From the NCBI GenBank assembly GCA_937928665.1, contig CALFVM010000275.1, positions 1-8,961 of the forward strand: a DNA stretch of 8,961 nucleotides, in the 5' to 3' direction. This stretch comes from an uncultured Candidatus Methylacidiphilales bacterium (GTDB lineage: Bacteria; Verrucomicrobiota; Verrucomicrobiia; Methylacidiphilales; CALFVM01). Positions 6,610 to 8,961 of this stretch are shown piece by piece. The position numbers and the translations under genes were made by a program. Under the pieces are notes generated by a model. That model did no database searches. It had not been told where the DNA came from and was given only the letters and a program-made list of their open reading frames with translations. Every line of letters starts with the position of its first letter. Position 1 is the stretch's first letter.

Positions 6610-8127
6610 TCAATACGACTTCGCCCAAAAAACCCGCTGCGGGCTCGGCTTCCCGGTAAAGGGACACGTCCCCGGCCCGTCGTGCTCAAACGGAAGACAG
6701 CGAATCGTCACTTTCAAATCCGCCTTGATCTGCTCCTCCACTGCGGGATCGCCGCACCAATGAGTCCAAGCAAACCCGCCGTGAATCTCCGGCTTGTCAG
6801 GCCGGGCAGGGGTAAAAAAGGCGTAAAACTCCTCCCGGGTATCGATCTTTCGGGTGTGCGCTTCACGAAAGGCCAACGCCCGCTGGTAAAGGTTCTCCTG
6901 CATTTCCGCCAGGATCGACGGAACCTTTTCCGCAAATTCCGTCGCGGCGTAAGAAGTTTTCTCTTTCGGTGCCAGATCCCGGCGTGCCGTCAACACGGTC
7001 CCGGAAGCCAGATCCCGCGGCCCGATCTCCACCCGGATGGGAACGCCCTTTTTAATCCATTCCCACGTTTTCGCACCGCCTTGCCGGTCTCGTTTGTCAA
7101 TCCGAACCCGGATTCTTTCACCGGCAAACTCCCGTGATTCCAGCTCCGCGGCCAGCCGATCGCACGCTTCCAACACCGCCGTCCGGGTATCCTCCTTGGG
7201 GGTTACAGGAAGAATCACCACCTGGGCGGGAGCAATCCGGGGGGGCAGCACCAAACCATCATCGTCGCTGTGGGCCATGACCAGCGTTCCGATAAGACGC
7301 GTGCTCACCCCCCAACTGGTCGTGTAGGCGAAGGCTTCCTGATTATCGCGCCCTAAAAACTTGATCCCGGCGGCTTTGGCAAAGTTTTGGCCCAGGTCAT
7401 GGGATGTCCCGGCCTGGACAGCTTTCCGATCCTGCACCATTGCTTCAATGCACAGAGTCCGGTCGGCACCGGGGAACCGTTCGCTTTCGCTCTTTTCCCC
7501 GGTCAAAACAGGCAGAGCCAGAAACTCCCGGGCGAACCGCTCATAAACCGCCAGCATCCGCTCGGTCTCTTCCCTGGCCTCCGCCGCCGTTTCATGAGCC
7601 GTGTGCCCTTCCTGCCAGAGAAACTCAGCGGTGCGCAAAAAAAGGCGGGGACGCATTTCCCACCGGACAACGTTGGCCCACTGGTTGATTAAAATGGGCA
7701 AATCCCGGTAGGACTGAACCCAGCGGGCGTAGGCCGCTCCGATGATTGTCTCGGAAGTCGGGCGAACCACCAACGGCTCAGTCAGTTCCCCGGCTGGCAT
7801 CAGCTTCCCATCCGGCCCCGCCTCCAGCCGGTGATGCGTGACCACCGCACATTCCTTGGCAAACCCTTCGACATGAGCCGCTTCTTTTTCCAGATAACTC
7901 AGCGGAATAAACAGCGGAAAATACGCATTCTCGTGCCCGGTCTGCTTAAACATCCGGTCCAGCGTTTGCTGCATCCGTTCCCACAGCCCGAACCCCCAGG
8001 GTTTGATCACCATGCAACCGCGGACTTCCGAATTCTCGGCCAAGTCAGCAGCAGCAATCACTTGCTGGTACCATTCCGGAAAATCTTCGTGGCGGGTCGG
8101 TTGAATGGCAGTCGTGGGTGCAGGCAT
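6610..8127 (-). CDS. proS: Prolyl-tRNA synthetase, archaeal/eukaryotic type
   Basis: A 505-residue class II synthetase that charges tRNA-Pro. Its length, and the lack of the ~180-residue editing insertion between motifs 2 and 3, mark the archaeal/eukaryotic type (ProS type 3) rather than the ~570-residue E. coli type. Motif 1 lies around ENAYFPLFIPLSYL (66-79), VRPTSETIIG (121-130) is the proline/adenylate region, motif 2 is RWEMRPRLFLRTAEF (155-169) followed by WQEGHTAH, GTSHDLGQNFAK (240-251) is conserved, and motif 3 covers GTLVMAHSDDDGLVLPPRIAP (280-300). The anticodon-binding domain follows (about 300-400), then a C-terminal domain ending in FWAKSY with the terminal tyrosine typical of this type. 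Of the four zinc-binding cysteines of canonical members, I see Cys458 and Cys488, but Val463 and Thr491 replace the other two. The ATG at 8127 opens close to the conserved EDFPEWYQQVI. No Shine-Dalgarno is visible. It lies 94 bp upstream of sucC in the same direction and may or may not be co-transcribed. Confidence 0.94.
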   Translation of the reverse strand: MPAPTTAIQPTRHEDFPEWYQQVIAAADLAENSEVRGCMVIKPWGFGLWERMQQTLDRMFKQTGHENAYFPLFIPLSYLEKEAAHVEGFAKECAVVTHHRLEAGPDGKLMPAGELTEPLVVRPTSETIIGAAYARWVQSYRDLPILINQWANVVRWEMRPRLFLRTAEFLWQEGHTAHETAAEAREETERMLAVYERFAREFLALPVLTGEKSESERFPGADRTLCIEAMVQDRKAVQAGTSHDLGQNFAKAAGIKFLGRDNQEAFAYTTSWGVSTRLIGTLVMAHSDDDGLVLPPRIAPAQVVILPVTPKEDTRTAVLEACDRLAAELESREFAGERIRVRIDKRDRQGGAKTWEWIKKGVPIRVEIGPRDLASGTVLTARRDLAPKEKTSYAATEFAEKVPSILAEMQENLYQRALAFREAHTRKIDTREEFYAFFTPARPDKPEIHGGFAWTHWCGDPAVEEQIKADLKVTIRCLPFEHDGPGTCPFTGKPSPQRVFWAKSY

Positions 8128-8255
8128 AGAGACAGGAGATTAACCACGATCCGGCATCACGGTGCACGTCATTATTTCAATGCGCCGCCACTCTCCCGCT
8201 CCCCAAACTCATCCCCACCCCGCGCGTGGTCCAATGCCAACCCGTCTTCCGACCC

Positions 8256-8961
8256 TCAAGCCAACCGTGCCAGCATTCCGCCGACGACTTGAGTGCCGTT
8301 AAAAAACATTTCAGCAATCTGTCGGGCCGCCGCCCCGGCTTTCTCTGGCTCAGCGGCAAGACGTTCCAGAGCGGCGGCGGCCTCCTGCTCATCCCGGAAA
8401 GCCGCCAGACCGCCACTGATCGGAAGGTGACGGCTCCAGCCCGTTTCTTGCACAACCGCCGGTCGCCCGCTGGCGAGATAACAGACGGTTCGGTCACTAA
8501 ACCAACCACTGTTCATCCGGACGTAGCCGCCCTTGGCGACCGAAAACTCGCCCGCGCTGGCCTGGATAAATGTCCCATAGGTTTCCGGACTCCGGCAGAC
8601 CTCCCCTACCGGAACCAGATCCCACCCCCGCGCCTGAATCGCGTGATAGTCATCCCAGCCGGGCTGAAGGTCACAAGCGATCCTGAGGGATTGGGCGACC
8701 CGGCCCGGTAAGCCGGCCACTTTCATGAACTCGGCTGATTTATTATCGAGCACCAGCCCGTCCCACTCGACCCGCGGATAGCCGTACCAATGGGTCACGG
8801 TCGTCCATGCCCCCTGCCCTCCGTTGGGAGATGCAGGCCAGAGATCGAGATCCACTGGAGGAGCCACCGGAAGCCACGACCGCCCGTCCCGGGGGACGTG
8901 GCTTTCCGCGTCATTCCAGCCCAGCGCAATGGTGGTGAAATCCGTATGTCCCTCAAAATTC
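8256..8961 (-). CDS. CgeB-like GT-B glycosyltransferase, C-terminal part (5' end beyond window)
   Basis: The last 234 residues of a protein whose frame stays open to the right edge (first full codon at 8960). An internal GTG at 8867 is not a true start, because the residues upstream (for example NFEGHTDFTTIALGWND) read as continuous protein. The segment GWDLVPVGEVCRSPETYG precedes FSVAKGGYVRMNSGWFSDR, then CYLASGRPAVVQETGWS and a GLAAFRDEQEAAAALERL helix. In GT-B enzymes of the CgeB/YkvP-like kind (Glyco_trans_1_2), this region forms the nucleotide-sugar-binding C-terminal domain; the G-R-P-(A/V)-V-V-Q-(E/D)-T-G motif is familiar from that subgroup. Donor and acceptor are unknown. I see no membrane segment in the visible part. 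The gene precedes proS by 128 bp, a gap in which I find no clear signal; a functional link with proS is not implied. Confidence 0.75.
   Translation of the reverse strand, partial: NFEGHTDFTTIALGWNDAESHVPRDGRSWLPVAPPVDLDLWPASPNGGQGAWTTVTHWYGYPRVEWDGLVLDNKSAEFMKVAGLPGRVAQSLRIACDLQPGWDDYHAIQARGWDLVPVGEVCRSPETYGTFIQASAGEFSVAKGGYVRMNSGWFSDRTVCYLASGRPAVVQETGWSRHLPISGGLAAFRDEQEAAAALERLAAEPEKAGAAARQIAEMFFNGTQVVGGMLARLA

Noticed and set aside
8128..8255. Gap between the glycosyltransferase and proS, inspected for a T-box, terminator or small gene
   Set aside because: No T-box-like motif, strong inverted repeat or credible small reading frame; only weak 3-5 bp complementarities were seen.

Overview
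This is a GC-rich bacterial window made up mostly of housekeeping metabolism. It holds eight protein-coding genes, two of them cut by the window edges. I see no rRNA or tRNA gene, CRISPR array, insertion sequence, phage gene or toxin-antitoxin pair, and no strong candidate for an undescribed system. Most starts lack a recognisable Shine-Dalgarno sequence. Together with the archaeal-type prolyl-tRNA synthetase and a glycosyltransferase subgroup I associate with such bacteria, this loosely suggests a member of the Verrucomicrobiota/Planctomycetota group. That is a weak taxonomic inference from family impressions, not from a marker gene.

Left part (1-2101): two divergent genes separated by 121 bp. 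On the minus strand is the N-terminal part of an exported FAD-linked oxidase whose first 23 residues read as a Tat-type lipoprotein signal. On the plus strand is a 469-residue nitronate monooxygenase-family flavoprotein. A 93-bp gap (2102-2194) separates this gene from the convergent central operon, and it contains two small inverted repeats that could act as terminator stems.

Central part (2195-6515, minus strand; transcription runs right to left): a compact cluster sucC-sucD-gltA-aminotransferase with gaps of 13, 5 and 28 bp. Succinyl-CoA synthetase and citrate synthase are both TCA-cycle enzymes. The class V aminotransferase at the 3' end (serine/alanine-glyoxylate type) would link central carbon to amino-acid metabolism. 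The spacing implies co-transcription, and the stop codon of sucC lies partly inside the ribosome-binding site of sucD.

Right part (6610-8961, minus strand): proS, encoding an archaeal/eukaryotic-type prolyl-tRNA synthetase, sits 94 bp upstream of sucC. The C-terminal part of a CgeB-like GT-B glycosyltransferase lies 128 bp upstream of proS and runs off the right edge. All intergenic stretches are under 130 bp. Apart from the hairpins at 2104-2168, I see no convincing promoters or RNA elements in them.
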